Shown in pieces: positions 17,748 through 26,621 of a stretch of 64,000 bases of DNA. Numbering within the stretch: the first letter of the stretch is position 1; every line of letters begins with the position of its first letter. The DNA is from Pseudomonas iranensis (GTDB taxonomy: Bacteria > Pseudomonadota > Gammaproteobacteria > Pseudomonadales > Pseudomonadaceae), in contig NZ_CP077092.1 of NCBI RefSeq assembly GCF_014268585.2, positions 1,426,001-1,490,000 on the forward strand, given 5' to 3'. The notes under the pieces are model-generated. The model made no database searches. It saw only the letters and a list, made by a program, of their open reading frames with translations, and was not told where the DNA came from. A program made the position numbers and the translations under genes.

Positions 17748-20339
17748 TTAGACGACCGGTGCCGGCTCAGCCTTGGCCACAGGTTTGGGCAGCGACGACA
17801 GGAACGCCATGATCAGCGCAGCCAGATACGGCAGCGACTGCACCAGCAGCATGGTCACCCAGAAGCGCATGTCATTGCTCGGAATGCCCTGCACGAGGAA
17901 GATCCCCAGCGCCGCGCCCCACAGCAACAGCATGATGAACAACTCTTCGCGAGCCTCGCTGATCGCCACCCAGAAGCCGTGGTTGTCAGCGTTTTTTGGC
18001 GTGCGGAAAAACGGAATGCTGCTGGTGAAGAAACCGTACAGCACCGCTTTGGCGATGGTGTGCGACAACGCCAGCCCGGCCAGTGCCGCGCAGAACGCAT
18101 CCTTCAGATTCACACCGACGGCGCGGCGATAGAGAAAGATGATCTTGCCGACCTTGAACACGAACAGCGCCAGTGGCGGGATTGCGAAAATCAGCAGCGG
18201 CGGATCGACCCGTTGCGGCACGATGATCATCGCCGCCGACCACAACAGCGCGCCAACGGTGAAGAAGATGTTCATGCCATCGGCGACCCACGGCAGCCAG
18301 CCAGCGAGGAAGTGATAACGCTGACCGCGAGTCAGTTCGGTGTCCTTGCCGCGCAGCAGGCTGCGGGTGTGGCGCTTGATGATCTGGATCGCGCCATAGG
18401 CCCAGCGGAAACGCTGTTTCTTGAAGTCGATGAAGGTATCCGGCATCAGGCCCTTGCCGTAGCTGTCGTGGTAATACGCCGCCGACAGGCCCTTCTCGAA
18501 CACGCGCAGACCGAGCTCGGCGTCTTCACAGATGCACCAGTCAGCCCAGCCCAATTCTTCCAGCACGGAACGGCGGGTCATGGTCATGGTGCCGTGCTGA
18601 ATGATCGCGTCACGGTCGTTGCGAGTGACCATGCCGATATGGAAGAAGCCCTTGTATTCGGCGTAGCAGAGCTTCTTGAAGGTGCTTTCGTTCTGGTCGC
18701 GATAATCCTGCGGCGACTGCACTACGGCGATTTTTGGGTCGGCGAAGTGCGGCACCATGTGCTTGAGCCAGTTGGGGTGCACGCAGTAGTCGGAGTCGAT
18801 CACGGCAATGACCTCGGCATCCTTGGCTGTGTGCGGGATCAGGTAATTCAGCGCGCCGCCCTTGAAACCGGCCAGCGGCGATACGTGGAAGAACTTGAAG
18901 CGCGGGCCGAGGGTTGCGCAGTAATCGCGCACCGGTTCCCACACCGCCGGGTCCTTGGTGTTGTTGTCGATGATCAGGACTTCGAAGTCGGGATAATCGA
19001 GTGCGGCCAGTGCGTCGAGGGTCTGTTTGACCATCTCTGGCGGCTCGTTGTAGCACGGCACATGGATCGAGACTTTCGGTCGGTAATCGGAATCGCCCAA
19101 CACTGGCAGGAATTCCCGACGGCGCTTGTGAATCCACACCGCTTCGGCCAGTTCATGGGCCTCGGTGAGCAGGACGATGAACACCCCGAGCGCACCGAGC
19201 GCCAGGAGGAATCCGACCGTGAGGCTGAACCACGTGCTGTATTGCTGGCTGTAGTCGTAACCGATGTACACCAGCACCGAACCGCAGAGGAACGCGATAA
19301 ACGTCAGGAACGTGCGACCGCGCTGGCGCAGCGCCGAGCCGTCGATCATCAGCAGGGTCAGCGACAGCAGCGCCAGCACCACCGAGCCGATGGCCAGCAC
19401 GCGCCATTGCGGAATCGCCACCACCGGGCCTTCGAAATTGAATTTCTGCTGGCGCGCGGCGTTGAACACGCCCCAGTAGGCGCCGACCGAACCTTCATCG
19501 CTGGCCTTCCACGGCTGGTCGAACGCTTCGATCACGAAGTAGTTGAAGCCCTGGCGATTGAGCTTGTTGACCAGTGTGCGCAGGTAAATCGCCTGATCTG
19601 CCGGCGAGGCATCGGCGCCACCGCGCATGCGACCGTTGCTCGGCCAGCCGACCTCGGAGAGCAGCAGCGGTTTTTTCGGAAACAGTTTCTTCAGATCGCG
19701 GGCGCGGTCGAAGACGAACTGGCCGGCCTTGTCCACCGGAATGAATTCCCAGTAGGGCAGGACGTGGGCGGCGATCAGGTCAACGTGCTTGGCCAGTTGC
19801 GGGTATTTCTCCCAGATATGCCATTGCTCGGAGGTGGTCACCGGTACTTTGACCGCAGCGCGCACCCGATCCAGCAGAACGATCAGCGCTTCCGGGGTGA
19901 TCTCTTCGCGAAACAGCGCCTCGTTGCCGACCACCACGCGCACGACGCTTCTGGAGGTGTTGGCCAGTTCGATGGCTTTGCTGATTTCCCGTTCGTTGCG
20001 TTCCTGGTCCGGGCTGATCCAGATGCCGAGGGTGACGCGCAGGCCGAATTCCTCCGCCAGTTTCGGGATGTCTCCCAGCGAACCGTCGACCGAATAGATA
20101 CGAATGTTGTCGGTCAGCTTGCTCATGATTTCCAGGTCACGGCGCATTTCGTCGTCAGACGAATACTGATCCTTCTGTGGGAATTGCCCCTGCTGGAATG
20201 GCGAATACGAGAAGCCGGAGATTTGCTGCGGCCAGTTCGGCGCCGTGACCGGGCGATTGACCAGCGCCCAGAAACCGGTGAACAAGGCAGCGATGGCCAG
20301 CACCACCACCAGGTTGAGTCCAAATTTACGCGATGACAT
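17748..20339 (-). CDS. ndvB: NdvB-like beta-glucan synthase (GH17-GT2 fusion)
   Basis: The 863-residue membrane enzyme combines two activities. After an N-terminal membrane anchor comes a periplasmic GH17-type domain (residues about 40-320) with acid/base candidate VVVGNEALF and nucleophile candidate LLSEVGWPSNGR. Then follow TM helices, a cytoplasmic GT2 domain with the DSD motif (AVIDSDYCVHP), EDAELGLR and QRFRW, and five or so TM helices. P. aeruginosa NdvB (PA1163), adjacent to dapE, makes cyclic beta-1,3-glucans linked to biofilm tolerance and osmoadaptation. The start MSSRKFGLN at 20339 is preferred over an upstream in-frame codon at 20435. Confidence 0.88.
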   Translation of the reverse strand: MSSRKFGLNLVVVLAIAALFTGFWALVNRPVTAPNWPQQISGFSYSPFQQGQFPQKDQYSSDDEMRRDLEIMSKLTDNIRIYSVDGSLGDIPKLAEEFGLRVTLGIWISPDQERNEREISKAIELANTSRSVVRVVVGNEALFREEITPEALIVLLDRVRAAVKVPVTTSEQWHIWEKYPQLAKHVDLIAAHVLPYWEFIPVDKAGQFVFDRARDLKKLFPKKPLLLSEVGWPSNGRMRGGADASPADQAIYLRTLVNKLNRQGFNYFVIEAFDQPWKASDEGSVGAYWGVFNAARQQKFNFEGPVVAIPQWRVLAIGSVVLALLSLTLLMIDGSALRQRGRTFLTFIAFLCGSVLVYIGYDYSQQYSTWFSLTVGFLLALGALGVFIVLLTEAHELAEAVWIHKRRREFLPVLGDSDYRPKVSIHVPCYNEPPEMVKQTLDALAALDYPDFEVLIIDNNTKDPAVWEPVRDYCATLGPRFKFFHVSPLAGFKGGALNYLIPHTAKDAEVIAVIDSDYCVHPNWLKHMVPHFADPKIAVVQSPQDYRDQNESTFKKLCYAEYKGFFHIGMVTRNDRDAIIQHGTMTMTRRSVLEELGWADWCICEDAELGLRVFEKGLSAAYYHDSYGKGLMPDTFIDFKKQRFRWAYGAIQIIKRHTRSLLRGKDTELTRGQRYHFLAGWLPWVADGMNIFFTVGALLWSAAMIIVPQRVDPPLLIFAIPPLALFVFKVGKIIFLYRRAVGVNLKDAFCAALAGLALSHTIAKAVLYGFFTSSIPFFRTPKNADNHGFWVAISEAREELFIMLLLWGAALGIFLVQGIPSNDMRFWVTMLLVQSLPYLAALIMAFLSSLPKPVAKAEPAPVV

Positions 20340-20527
20340 AGCTGTTTCGGGTTCCAAAGGCTGTGGAACGAAGGATCGGTCGGATAGACGCCCTAGGGGC
20401 GCGCATCCTACACCGGCGATTAACCAGTCGTACAACTGACGGGAAAATGCCTGACGTTGGGCAGCCGTCTCTGACTTAAGTTCTTACACTTGTCGCTTGC
20501 AGCTTAAAACTTGTCGCTGCGTAGCCC

Positions 20528-20533
20528 TATAAT
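20528..20533 (+). promoter_or_regulatory. Minus-10 element of the tcdA promoter
   Basis: A perfect TATAAT lies 26 bases before the tcdA start, giving a leader of about 20 bases. The -35 region (around TTAAAA, 20504-20509) is weak. The AT-rich patch upstream (20485-20515) contains two copies of ACTTGTCGCT and may be the remnant of a repeat. Confidence 0.55.
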
Positions 20534-20559
20534 GCGCGCCGGTTTTTGGGGTAATGGTC

Positions 20560-21372
20560 ATGAGTACAGAAGATCCGCGGTTTGCAGGTATCGCCCGTTT
20601 ATATGGCATCGAGGGCCTGGAACGCTTGCGCGCCGCCCATGTGGCGATCGTCGGCGTCGGTGGCGTCGGCTCCTGGGCGGCGGAAGCCATGGCGCGTTGC
20701 GGGGTTGGCGAGATCTCGCTGTTCGACCTCGACGACGTCTGCGTCAGCAATGCCAACCGCCAGTTGCATGCGCTGGACAGCACCGTCGGCAAACCCAAGG
20801 TCGAGGTGATGGCCGAGCGTCTGCGCGGGATCAACCCCGATTGCACGGTGCACGCCGTGGCCGATTTCGTTACCCGCGACACCATGGCCGAATACATCAC
20901 GCCGAACATCGACTGCGTGATCGACTGCATCGATGCGGTCAATGCCAAAGCGGCGCTGATCGCCTGGTGCAAACGCCGCAAGATCCAGATTATTACCACT
21001 GGCGGGGCGGGCGGGCAGATTGACCCGACGCTGATTCAGGTCTGCGATCTGAACCGCACCTTCAACGATCCGCTGGCTTCGAAAGTGCGCTCGACCTTGC
21101 GTCGTGACTACGGCTTTTCCCGCACCGTGACCCGCCACTACAGCGTGCCGTGTGTGTTTTCCACCGAACAGCTGCGCTACCCGAAACCGGACGGCAGCAT
21201 TTGTCTGCAGAAGAGTTTTGTCGGCGATGGCGTGAAGCTCGACTGCGCCGGCGGGTTTGGCGCGGTGATGATGGTTACCGCGACATTTGGCATGGTCGCG
21301 GCGACCAAGGCTGTGGACAAGATTGTCGCTGGTGTACGGCGCCCGGCGGACCGGGTCAAGCCTCAAGCCTGA
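20560..21372 (+). CDS. tcdA: tRNA threonylcarbamoyladenosine dehydratase TcdA
   Basis: TcdA (CsdL) is an E1-like ATP-dependent enzyme that cyclises t6A37 of tRNAs to ct6A. The 270-residue protein has the nucleotide-binding motif VAIVGVGGVGSWAAE, the E1 Arg-finger block NRQLHAL and the conserved FDLDDV. Two ATGs compete (20554 and 20560); GGGG at 20548-20551 is 8 bases from the second, so MSTEDPRF is preferred. It converges on sufE-csdA, whose sulfur-transfer products are known partners of CsdL in E. coli. Confidence 0.94.
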   Translation: MSTEDPRFAGIARLYGIEGLERLRAAHVAIVGVGGVGSWAAEAMARCGVGEISLFDLDDVCVSNANRQLHALDSTVGKPKVEVMAERLRGINPDCTVHAVADFVTRDTMAEYITPNIDCVIDCIDAVNAKAALIAWCKRRKIQIITTGGAGGQIDPTLIQVCDLNRTFNDPLASKVRSTLRRDYGFSRTVTRHYSVPCVFSTEQLRYPKPDGSICLQKSFVGDGVKLDCAGGFGAVMMVTATFGMVAATKAVDKIVAGVRRPADRVKPQA

Positions 21373-21395
21373 ATGTATTAATGAGGGCCTCTTTT

Positions 21396-21506
21396 GATCG
21401 TTCCCACGCTCCGCGTGGTAATGCAGCCCGGGACGCTCCGCGTCCCATCCAGAGCCGAACGCGGAGCGTCCGTTGAGGCATTCCCACGCAGAGCGTGGGA
21501 ACGATC
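21396..21506. repeat. 111-bp imperfect palindrome (intergenic repeat)
   Basis: The ends GATCGTTCCCACGCTC (21396-) and GAGCGTGGGAACGATC (-21506) are inverted copies, and the interior carries further GCGGAGCGTCC-type pairings. The element fills the gap between the convergent genes tcdA and sufE and probably works as a bidirectional terminator. Similar GTTCCCACGC elements are common in fluorescent pseudomonads, from memory. No coding capacity and no target-site duplication is evident. Confidence 0.8.
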
Positions 21507-21508
21507 AG

Positions 21509-21913
21509 TCAGCGAGCCAACTCATTCATCCGCTGAAGCACGGCATTGAGGCCATTGCTGCGCGATGGCGATAGCTGGCGGGACAGGCCGAGCTGATTAA
21601 ACCAATCCGGCAAATCGATTTGCTTTATATCAGCCGCCGACAAGCCGTTGACCCGCAATAGCAGCAACGCCACCAACCCGCGAATCATCCGCGCATCGCT
21701 GCTTGCCTTGAACTGCCAGTGTCCGTCGCGGAAATCTCCGACCAGCCACACCTGACTCTCACAGCCATGCACCCGGTTGGCCTCGCACTTTTGCGCGTCA
21801 TCCAGCGCCGGCAGACGATCACCAAACTGCATCAGCAACCGCGCCCGCTGTTCCCAGCCCGCCGCAGTCTGAAACGTCTGCAGCGCTTCGGCCGCTTCCA
21901 CCGGCAGGCTCAT
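21509..21913 (-). CDS. csdE: SufE-family cysteine desulfurase sulfur acceptor
   Basis: The 134-residue SufE/CsdE-type protein accepts persulfide sulfur from the desulfurase encoded just upstream. The active cysteine is in the family motif VHGCESQVWL (Cys51). The ATG overlaps the desulfurase stop (ATGA), so both are made together. Pairing with the CsdA-type desulfurase and the tcdA neighbour favours the Csd system over the Suf Fe-S operon, whose scaffold genes are absent here. The CsdE name is inference from context. Confidence 0.88.
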   Translation of the reverse strand: MSLPVEAAEALQTFQTAAGWEQRARLLMQFGDRLPALDDAQKCEANRVHGCESQVWLVGDFRDGHWQFKASSDARMIRGLVALLLLRVNGLSAADIKQIDLPDWFNQLGLSRQLSPSRSNGLNAVLQRMNELAR

Positions 21914-23115
21914 CGCAACATCTCCAGCGCCTGATCCAGCGCCTCGAAAAAGCGCTCCAGATCTTCCGATTCGTTATACAGCGCCAACGACACACGAATC
22001 GCGCCAGCCAGTTCGAAGCTTTTCATCAATGGCATGGCGCAGTGATGTCCGGCGCGCACGGCGATGCCTTGTTCGGTGAGCAGATGCGCCAAATCGGCGT
22101 TGTGCACGCCTTCGACGACAAAACTGGCCAGCGCCAGTTGCGGCTTGCCCAGCAGGCGAATGCCATTGCGTGCGGCGAGGCCGCGCAGCAGATAGTCGTG
22201 CAGTGCCGCTTCATGGGCAGATACGGCGTCCTGATCCAAACCGGCCAAGTAGTCGAGGGTCGCTCCGAGGCCGATGACGCTGGCGATCGGCGGTGTGCCT
22301 GCCTCGAACCCCAACGGCGCCGGGCGGAAGCGCGAATCCTGATAGTTGGCGTCTAGCACCATCTCGCCGCCGAACTGCCAATGCTGCAATTGCTCCAGCG
22401 CAGCGTTGCGCCCGAACAGCACGCCGAGGCCATCCGGGCCGTAGAGCTTGTGGCTGGAAAATACATAGAAGTCGCAACCCAGCGCCTGTACATCGTGCCG
22501 ACCGTGCACCACACCTTGCGCGCCATCGACCACGGTCAGCGCGTTCTGCGCCTTGGCCATGCCCAGCAAAGCGGTCAGTGGCTGCCAGGCGCCGAGGACA
22601 TTGGACAACTGGCTGACCGCCAACAAACGCGTGCGCGGGCCGATCAGATGCACGGCAGCGCCGAGGTCGATCAGGCCGTCGGCATCCAGCGGCAGGATCA
22701 CCAGTTTCAGCTGACGGCGTTGCGCCAGTTGCTGCCACGGCAGCAGGTTGGCGTGATGCTCCAGAGCGCTGATGACAATCTCATCGCCCGGCTGAAACAG
22801 AGGCTCCAGACCATAAGCCAGCAGATTCAGCGCACTGGTGGCGCCGTGGGTGAAGATGATTTGCCCGCTGTCACCGGCATTCAGCCATTGGCCAACCTTG
22901 CGCCGACTGTCTTCGAACGCTTGCGTCGCGTGGGCACCGGGCAGGTGTTGCGCACGATGCACATTGGCCGCGCCGTTGGCGTAGTAATGCGTCAGTGCGT
23001 CGAGCAGGGCCTGGGGTTTTTGCGTGGTGGCGGCGCTGTCCAGATAGGTCTGGTCTTGCCGTTGCAGGGCGGCGATAGCCGGGAAATCGGCGCGCCAGGG
23101 GGAGGGGATCATCAT
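21910..23115 (-). CDS. csdA: Class II cysteine desulfurase (CsdA/SufS type)
   Basis: This PLP enzyme removes sulfur from cysteine to form an enzyme persulfide and alanine. The 401-residue protein has the PLP lysine in FSSHKLYGPDG, the aspartate stretch LTVVDGAQGVVH and the active-site cysteine in RAGHHCAMP (Cys359). The absence of the long flexible loop with Cys seen in IscS fits class II. It is translationally coupled to the sufE-like gene. PAO1 has, as I recall, the same trio near PA3667-PA3668. Confidence 0.93.
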   Translation of the reverse strand: MMIPSPWRADFPAIAALQRQDQTYLDSAATTQKPQALLDALTHYYANGAANVHRAQHLPGAHATQAFEDSRRKVGQWLNAGDSGQIIFTHGATSALNLLAYGLEPLFQPGDEIVISALEHHANLLPWQQLAQRRQLKLVILPLDADGLIDLGAAVHLIGPRTRLLAVSQLSNVLGAWQPLTALLGMAKAQNALTVVDGAQGVVHGRHDVQALGCDFYVFSSHKLYGPDGLGVLFGRNAALEQLQHWQFGGEMVLDANYQDSRFRPAPLGFEAGTPPIASVIGLGATLDYLAGLDQDAVSAHEAALHDYLLRGLAARNGIRLLGKPQLALASFVVEGVHNADLAHLLTEQGIAVRAGHHCAMPLMKSFELAGAIRVSLALYNESEDLERFFEALDQALEMLR

Positions 23116-23157
23116 GAGTTCAGCCCTGTGAAATTGGGCGGCGTGTACGCCAAACCT

Positions 23158-23229
23158 TGTGGGAGCGAGCCTGCTCGCGAAAGCGTCCTTGAGGACGCCA
23201 GAAGTTTCGCGAGCAGACTCGCTCCCACA
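23158..23229. repeat. REP doublet with one mismatch between arms
   Basis: Arms at 23158-23181 and 23206-23229. The left arm has the CCT core; the right has an A for G change (GCAGACTCGC instead of GCAGGCTCGC), the only doublet here whose arms are not matched. The spacer contains a small hairpin, GCGTCCT / AGGACGC. Confidence 0.9.
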
Positions 23230-23241
23230 GGCCTACAGCGC

Positions 23242-24276
23242 TTAGTTGTGAGCGTGCAGCGCTTCGTTCAGTTCGATCGCCGATTTGTGGGTCTTGCATT
23301 CCACAGCACCGGTTTCCGAGTTGCGACGGAACAGCAGATCAGTCTGACCAGCCAGCTCACGCGCCTTCACAACCTTGACCAGATTGTTGTTTTCGTCCAG
23401 CAGCGCAACCTTGGTACCGGCGGTCACGTACAGGCCCGATTCCACAGTGTTGCGGTCGCCCAGCGGAATACCGATACCGGCGTTGGCGCCGATCAGGCAG
23501 CCTTCGCCGACCTTGATCACGATGTTGCCACCGCCCGACAGGGTGCCCATGGTCGAGCAACCGCCGCCCAGGTCCGAACCCTTGCCGACGAAGACGCCAG
23601 CGGAAACGCGGCCTTCGATCATGCCCGGGCCTTCGGTGCCAGCGTTGAAGTTGATGAAACCTTCGTGCATGACGGTGGTGCCTTCGCCGACATAGGCGCC
23701 CAGACGCAGACGTGCGGCATCAGCGATACGCACGCCAGCCGGTACCACGTAGTCGGTCATTTTCGGGAACTTGTCCACCGAGAACACTTCCAGAAGCTCG
23801 CCGCGCAGGCGCGCTTCGAGTTGCATTTCCGCCAGTTCGCTCAAGTCGATCGCGCCCTGGCTCGTCCACGCCACGTTCGGCAGCAGCGGGAAGATACCGG
23901 CCAGGCTCACGCCGTGCGGCTTGACCAGACGGTGCGAGAGCAGATGCAGCTTGAGGTAGGCCTCAGGCGTGGAGGTCAGTTGCGCGTCTTCGGCCAGCAG
24001 CGTGGCGACCAGCGGCTTGTGGCTTTCAGCCAGGCGGGTCAGCAGCTTGCCTTGCACGGCGTCGATGCCTTTCACGGCTTCAGCCAGTTGCGCAGCCTGG
24101 GCGGTGGTGAAGGTGATGGCCTGGTTGCCTTCGGTGTAACCGAGGATCGGCGCAACAGCCGCGACCAGTTCGGCCGAAGGGTTGAGCAGTGGCTGAGCGT
24201 AGAACACTTCCAGCCATGCGCCTTGACGGTTCTGGGTGCCGACACCAAAAGCGATGCTGAACAGGGAATTGGACAT
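23242..24276 (-). CDS. dapD: Tetrahydrodipicolinate N-succinyltransferase DapD
   Basis: DapD transfers succinyl from succinyl-CoA to tetrahydrodipicolinate in lysine/DAP synthesis. The 344-residue protein is the long form found in Pseudomonas, with an N-terminal globular domain and a left-handed beta-helix of hexapeptide repeats (VRIADAARLRLGAYVGEGT to GEGCLIGANAGIGIPLGDRN). The motif MHEGFINFNAGTEG is conserved in the trimer active site. The ArsC-like gene ends 31 bases upstream on the same strand, so the two are probably co-transcribed. Dehydro intermediates pass on to DapC and DapE, both in this window. Confidence 0.95.
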   Translation of the reverse strand: MSNSLFSIAFGVGTQNRQGAWLEVFYAQPLLNPSAELVAAVAPILGYTEGNQAITFTTAQAAQLAEAVKGIDAVQGKLLTRLAESHKPLVATLLAEDAQLTSTPEAYLKLHLLSHRLVKPHGVSLAGIFPLLPNVAWTSQGAIDLSELAEMQLEARLRGELLEVFSVDKFPKMTDYVVPAGVRIADAARLRLGAYVGEGTTVMHEGFINFNAGTEGPGMIEGRVSAGVFVGKGSDLGGGCSTMGTLSGGGNIVIKVGEGCLIGANAGIGIPLGDRNTVESGLYVTAGTKVALLDENNNLVKVVKARELAGQTDLLFRRNSETGAVECKTHKSAIELNEALHAHN

Positions 24277-24307
24277 GTGAATACCTCTACAAAGAGTGAC
24301 GGGCTGC

Positions 24308-24670
24308 TTACTTCAGAGCGGCCGCGTAGATATCTGGCTTGAAGCCAATCAGGGTTCGGTCACCGAGATCGAGCACCGGGCGCTTGATCATCGAGGGTTG
24401 TGCGAGCATCAGTTCGATGGCTTTCGCTTGGTCGAGATCGGCTTTGCGTTCGTCGTCGAGTTTGCGAAAGGTCGTGCCGGCGCGGTTCAACACGGTTTGC
24501 CAGCCGTGCTCGTCGCACCATTGGGTCAGGTGCTCACGGTCAATGCCGGCGGTCTTGTAATCGTGAAAGTCATAGCTGACAGCGTGTTCATCGAGCCAGG
24601 TGCGCGCCTTTTTCATGGTGTCGCAGGCTTTGATGCCGAAAAGGTGCAACGTTTTACTTGAAACGGCCAA
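24308..24670 (-). CDS. ArsC/Spx-like thioredoxin-fold protein (YffB type)
   Basis: This 120-residue protein has the thioredoxin-like ArsC fold. The motif LFGIKACDTMKKARTWLDE contains a single Cys where arsenate reductases have their catalytic Cys, and IKRPVLDLG is the family cis-Pro segment. It resembles E. coli YffB (118 residues), whose reductase activity is not established, so arsenate reduction should not be assumed. No ATG lies between an upstream start at 24745 and the conserved core. The TTG at 24670 follows AAAGGGGG at good spacing and gives the family length, so I choose it. Confidence 0.85.
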   Translation of the reverse strand: MAVSSKTLHLFGIKACDTMKKARTWLDEHAVSYDFHDYKTAGIDREHLTQWCDEHGWQTVLNRAGTTFRKLDDERKADLDQAKAIELMLAQPSMIKRPVLDLGDRTLIGFKPDIYAAALK

Positions 24671-24768
24671 GGAATCGCCCCCTTTACAGGTGCTGGAAAA
24701 AAATGGTGACGGATTATGCCATGACCGGACGGTTTCGTCGGCCACGGTTGTCGTAACGCTGTAAAACC

Positions 24769-24858
24769 TGTGGGAGCGAGCTTGCTCGCGAAGGGGGCCT
24801 GTCAGTCAATTCCTGTGCTGAATGACACACCGCATTCGCGAGCAAGCTCGCTCCCACA
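24769..24858. repeat. REP doublet, CTT variant in both arms
   Basis: Arms at 24769-24792 and 24835-24858, core GGGAGCGAGCTTGCTCGCG, GCGAA ends inward, 42-base spacer. It lies in the 292-base divergent gap between the ArsC-like gene and the antiporter gene, the only doublet found between two 5' ends. Confidence 0.92.
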
Positions 24859-24962
24859 TTTAGTCCGGCGTCTGGCCGTGCGACATAGGTGCAACGGTCA
24901 GCCACAGCCTAAGGCGCTAATATGGCAGTTCAATGCTATCGATCGCCTGAGATTCTGGTTTT

Positions 24963-26597
24963 ATGCAAACTGCTTACACCGTCCTCATCCTGCTGATGCT
25001 GGTCAGCGTCTCGCGACTGGTCGGGCGGGTCATCCCGCTGCCGTTGCCGTTGGTGCAAATTGCTGCCGGTGCCTTGCTCGCCTGGCCGACGCTTGGCCTG
25101 CACGTCGCCCTCGATCCCGAATTGTTCCTGTTTCTGTTCCTGCCGCCGTTGTTGTTTTCCGATGGCTGGCGCATGCCCAAACGCGCGCTCTGGCAATTGC
25201 GCGGGCCGATACTGACCCTGGCCGTGGGCCTTGTGCTGTTCACCGTGGTCGGTGCCGGCTATTTCATTCATTGGCTGTTGCCGACGATTCCGCTGCCGGT
25301 AGCCTTCGCCCTTGCGGCCGTGTTGTCGCCAACCGACGCCGTAGCGGTTTCAGCGATTGCGCAGAACCGCTTGCCGACGCCGCTGATGCACATGCTGCAA
25401 GGCGAGGCGCTGATGAACGATGCATCGGGTCTGGTGACTTTCAAGTTCGCCCTCGCTGCTGCGGTCACGGGTGTGTTCTCGTTGACCAATGCCAGTCTGA
25501 CCTTCGTTGCGGTGGCGCTCGGTGGCCTGGCTGTGGGTGTAGCGTTGAGCTGGCTGGTCGGGCGCCTGCGCGCATGGATGATCGCCCGGGGCTGGGACGA
25601 TCCGGCCACTCACGTGGTGTTCATGTTGCTGCTGCCCTTCGCCGCTTATGTACTGGCCGAACGTTTGGGCGCCTCGGGCATTCTTTCCGCTGTGGCAGCG
25701 GGGATGATGCAGAGCTGGCTCGATCTGCTGCCACGCCAGACCAGCACGCGACTGCTTAATCGCAGCGTTTGGGCGCTGCTCGAATTTGCGTTCAATGGCT
25801 TGATCTTCCTGCTGCTTGGCCTGCAATTGCCAGACATCATCAAAGCTGTGGTCAGCCATGAGCCGACGCTGTGGCCGACGCTGTTCTATCGCTGCCTCGA
25901 TGTGCTGGCGATCTTCGTCGCGCTGGTGTTGCTGCGCTTCATCTGGGTGCAGAGCATCTGGCGCTTGTCGGTGTTGCTGCGCCGAGTGCGCGGCAAGGGC
26001 GAGCTGACGCAAGTGCCGACGGCGCGTTCATGCTGGTTGCTGACGGTGGGCGGTGTGCGCGGGGCGGTGACGCTGGCGGGCGTGATGTCGGTGCCGATGC
26101 TGATCGGCGCCGAGGCTTTTCCTGAACGCGACTTGCTGATCTTCATTGCTGCCGGGGTGATTCTGCTGTCGCTGGTCTCGGCCTGTATCGCGCTGCCCTT
26201 GCTGCTGCGCGGCATCGACAAAAGTCCCGACGACAAGCGTCGTCAGGAAGTGCGCGACGCCTGGCGCAAGACAGCCGAAGCGGCGATTCACTCGCTGGAA
26301 AGCGAAGAAGTGGTCCCGCAGGATGCCGCTCAAGCGGCGCTGGCAGCGGAGCTCAAGGCGCGGATCATGTCCGAATATCGCCATCAACTTGATGTGTTCA
26401 ATGATTCCGCCGAGGCTCAGGCGCTGGCATTCCAGATGGATCTGCTTGAACGGCGTTTGCGCTTGAAAGCGCTGCGCGCGCAGCGTCTGGAACTCTACAG
26501 CCTCAGTCGTCAGCACCAGATCGGTGATGACGTGTTGCGAGAAGTGCTCGGGGAACTGGATTTGAGCGAGGCCAATCTGGGCCAGGTCAAGTCGTAG
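24963..26597 (+). CDS. CPA1-type Na+/H+ antiporter (NhaP family)
   Basis: The 544-residue inner-membrane protein has about 12 hydrophobic helices over residues 1-415 and a hydrophilic C-terminal tail of about 130 residues. Signature segments are LSPTDAVAVSAI and the ion-binding ND pair in GEALMNDASGLV, typical of CPA1 exchangers that expel Na+ or K+ in exchange for protons. The tail (HSLESEEVVPQDAAQAAL onwards) is helical and may be regulatory. The position matches an antiporter gene recalled near PA3660 in PAO1. Ion specificity is not predictable. Confidence 0.9.
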   Translation: MQTAYTVLILLMLVSVSRLVGRVIPLPLPLVQIAAGALLAWPTLGLHVALDPELFLFLFLPPLLFSDGWRMPKRALWQLRGPILTLAVGLVLFTVVGAGYFIHWLLPTIPLPVAFALAAVLSPTDAVAVSAIAQNRLPTPLMHMLQGEALMNDASGLVTFKFALAAAVTGVFSLTNASLTFVAVALGGLAVGVALSWLVGRLRAWMIARGWDDPATHVVFMLLLPFAAYVLAERLGASGILSAVAAGMMQSWLDLLPRQTSTRLLNRSVWALLEFAFNGLIFLLLGLQLPDIIKAVVSHEPTLWPTLFYRCLDVLAIFVALVLLRFIWVQSIWRLSVLLRRVRGKGELTQVPTARSCWLLTVGGVRGAVTLAGVMSVPMLIGAEAFPERDLLIFIAAGVILLSLVSACIALPLLLRGIDKSPDDKRRQEVRDAWRKTAEAAIHSLESEEVVPQDAAQAALAAELKARIMSEYRHQLDVFNDSAEAQALAFQMDLLERRLRLKALRAQRLELYSLSRQHQIGDDVLREVLGELDLSEANLGQVKS

Positions 26598-26621
26598 CAC
26601 GAGATGATTCCTGATGGCGAT

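Noticed and set aside
24308..24670. Arsenate resistance locus
   Set aside because: The protein has the ArsC fold but is the YffB/Spx-like type, and no arsB, arsR or arsH gene is present.
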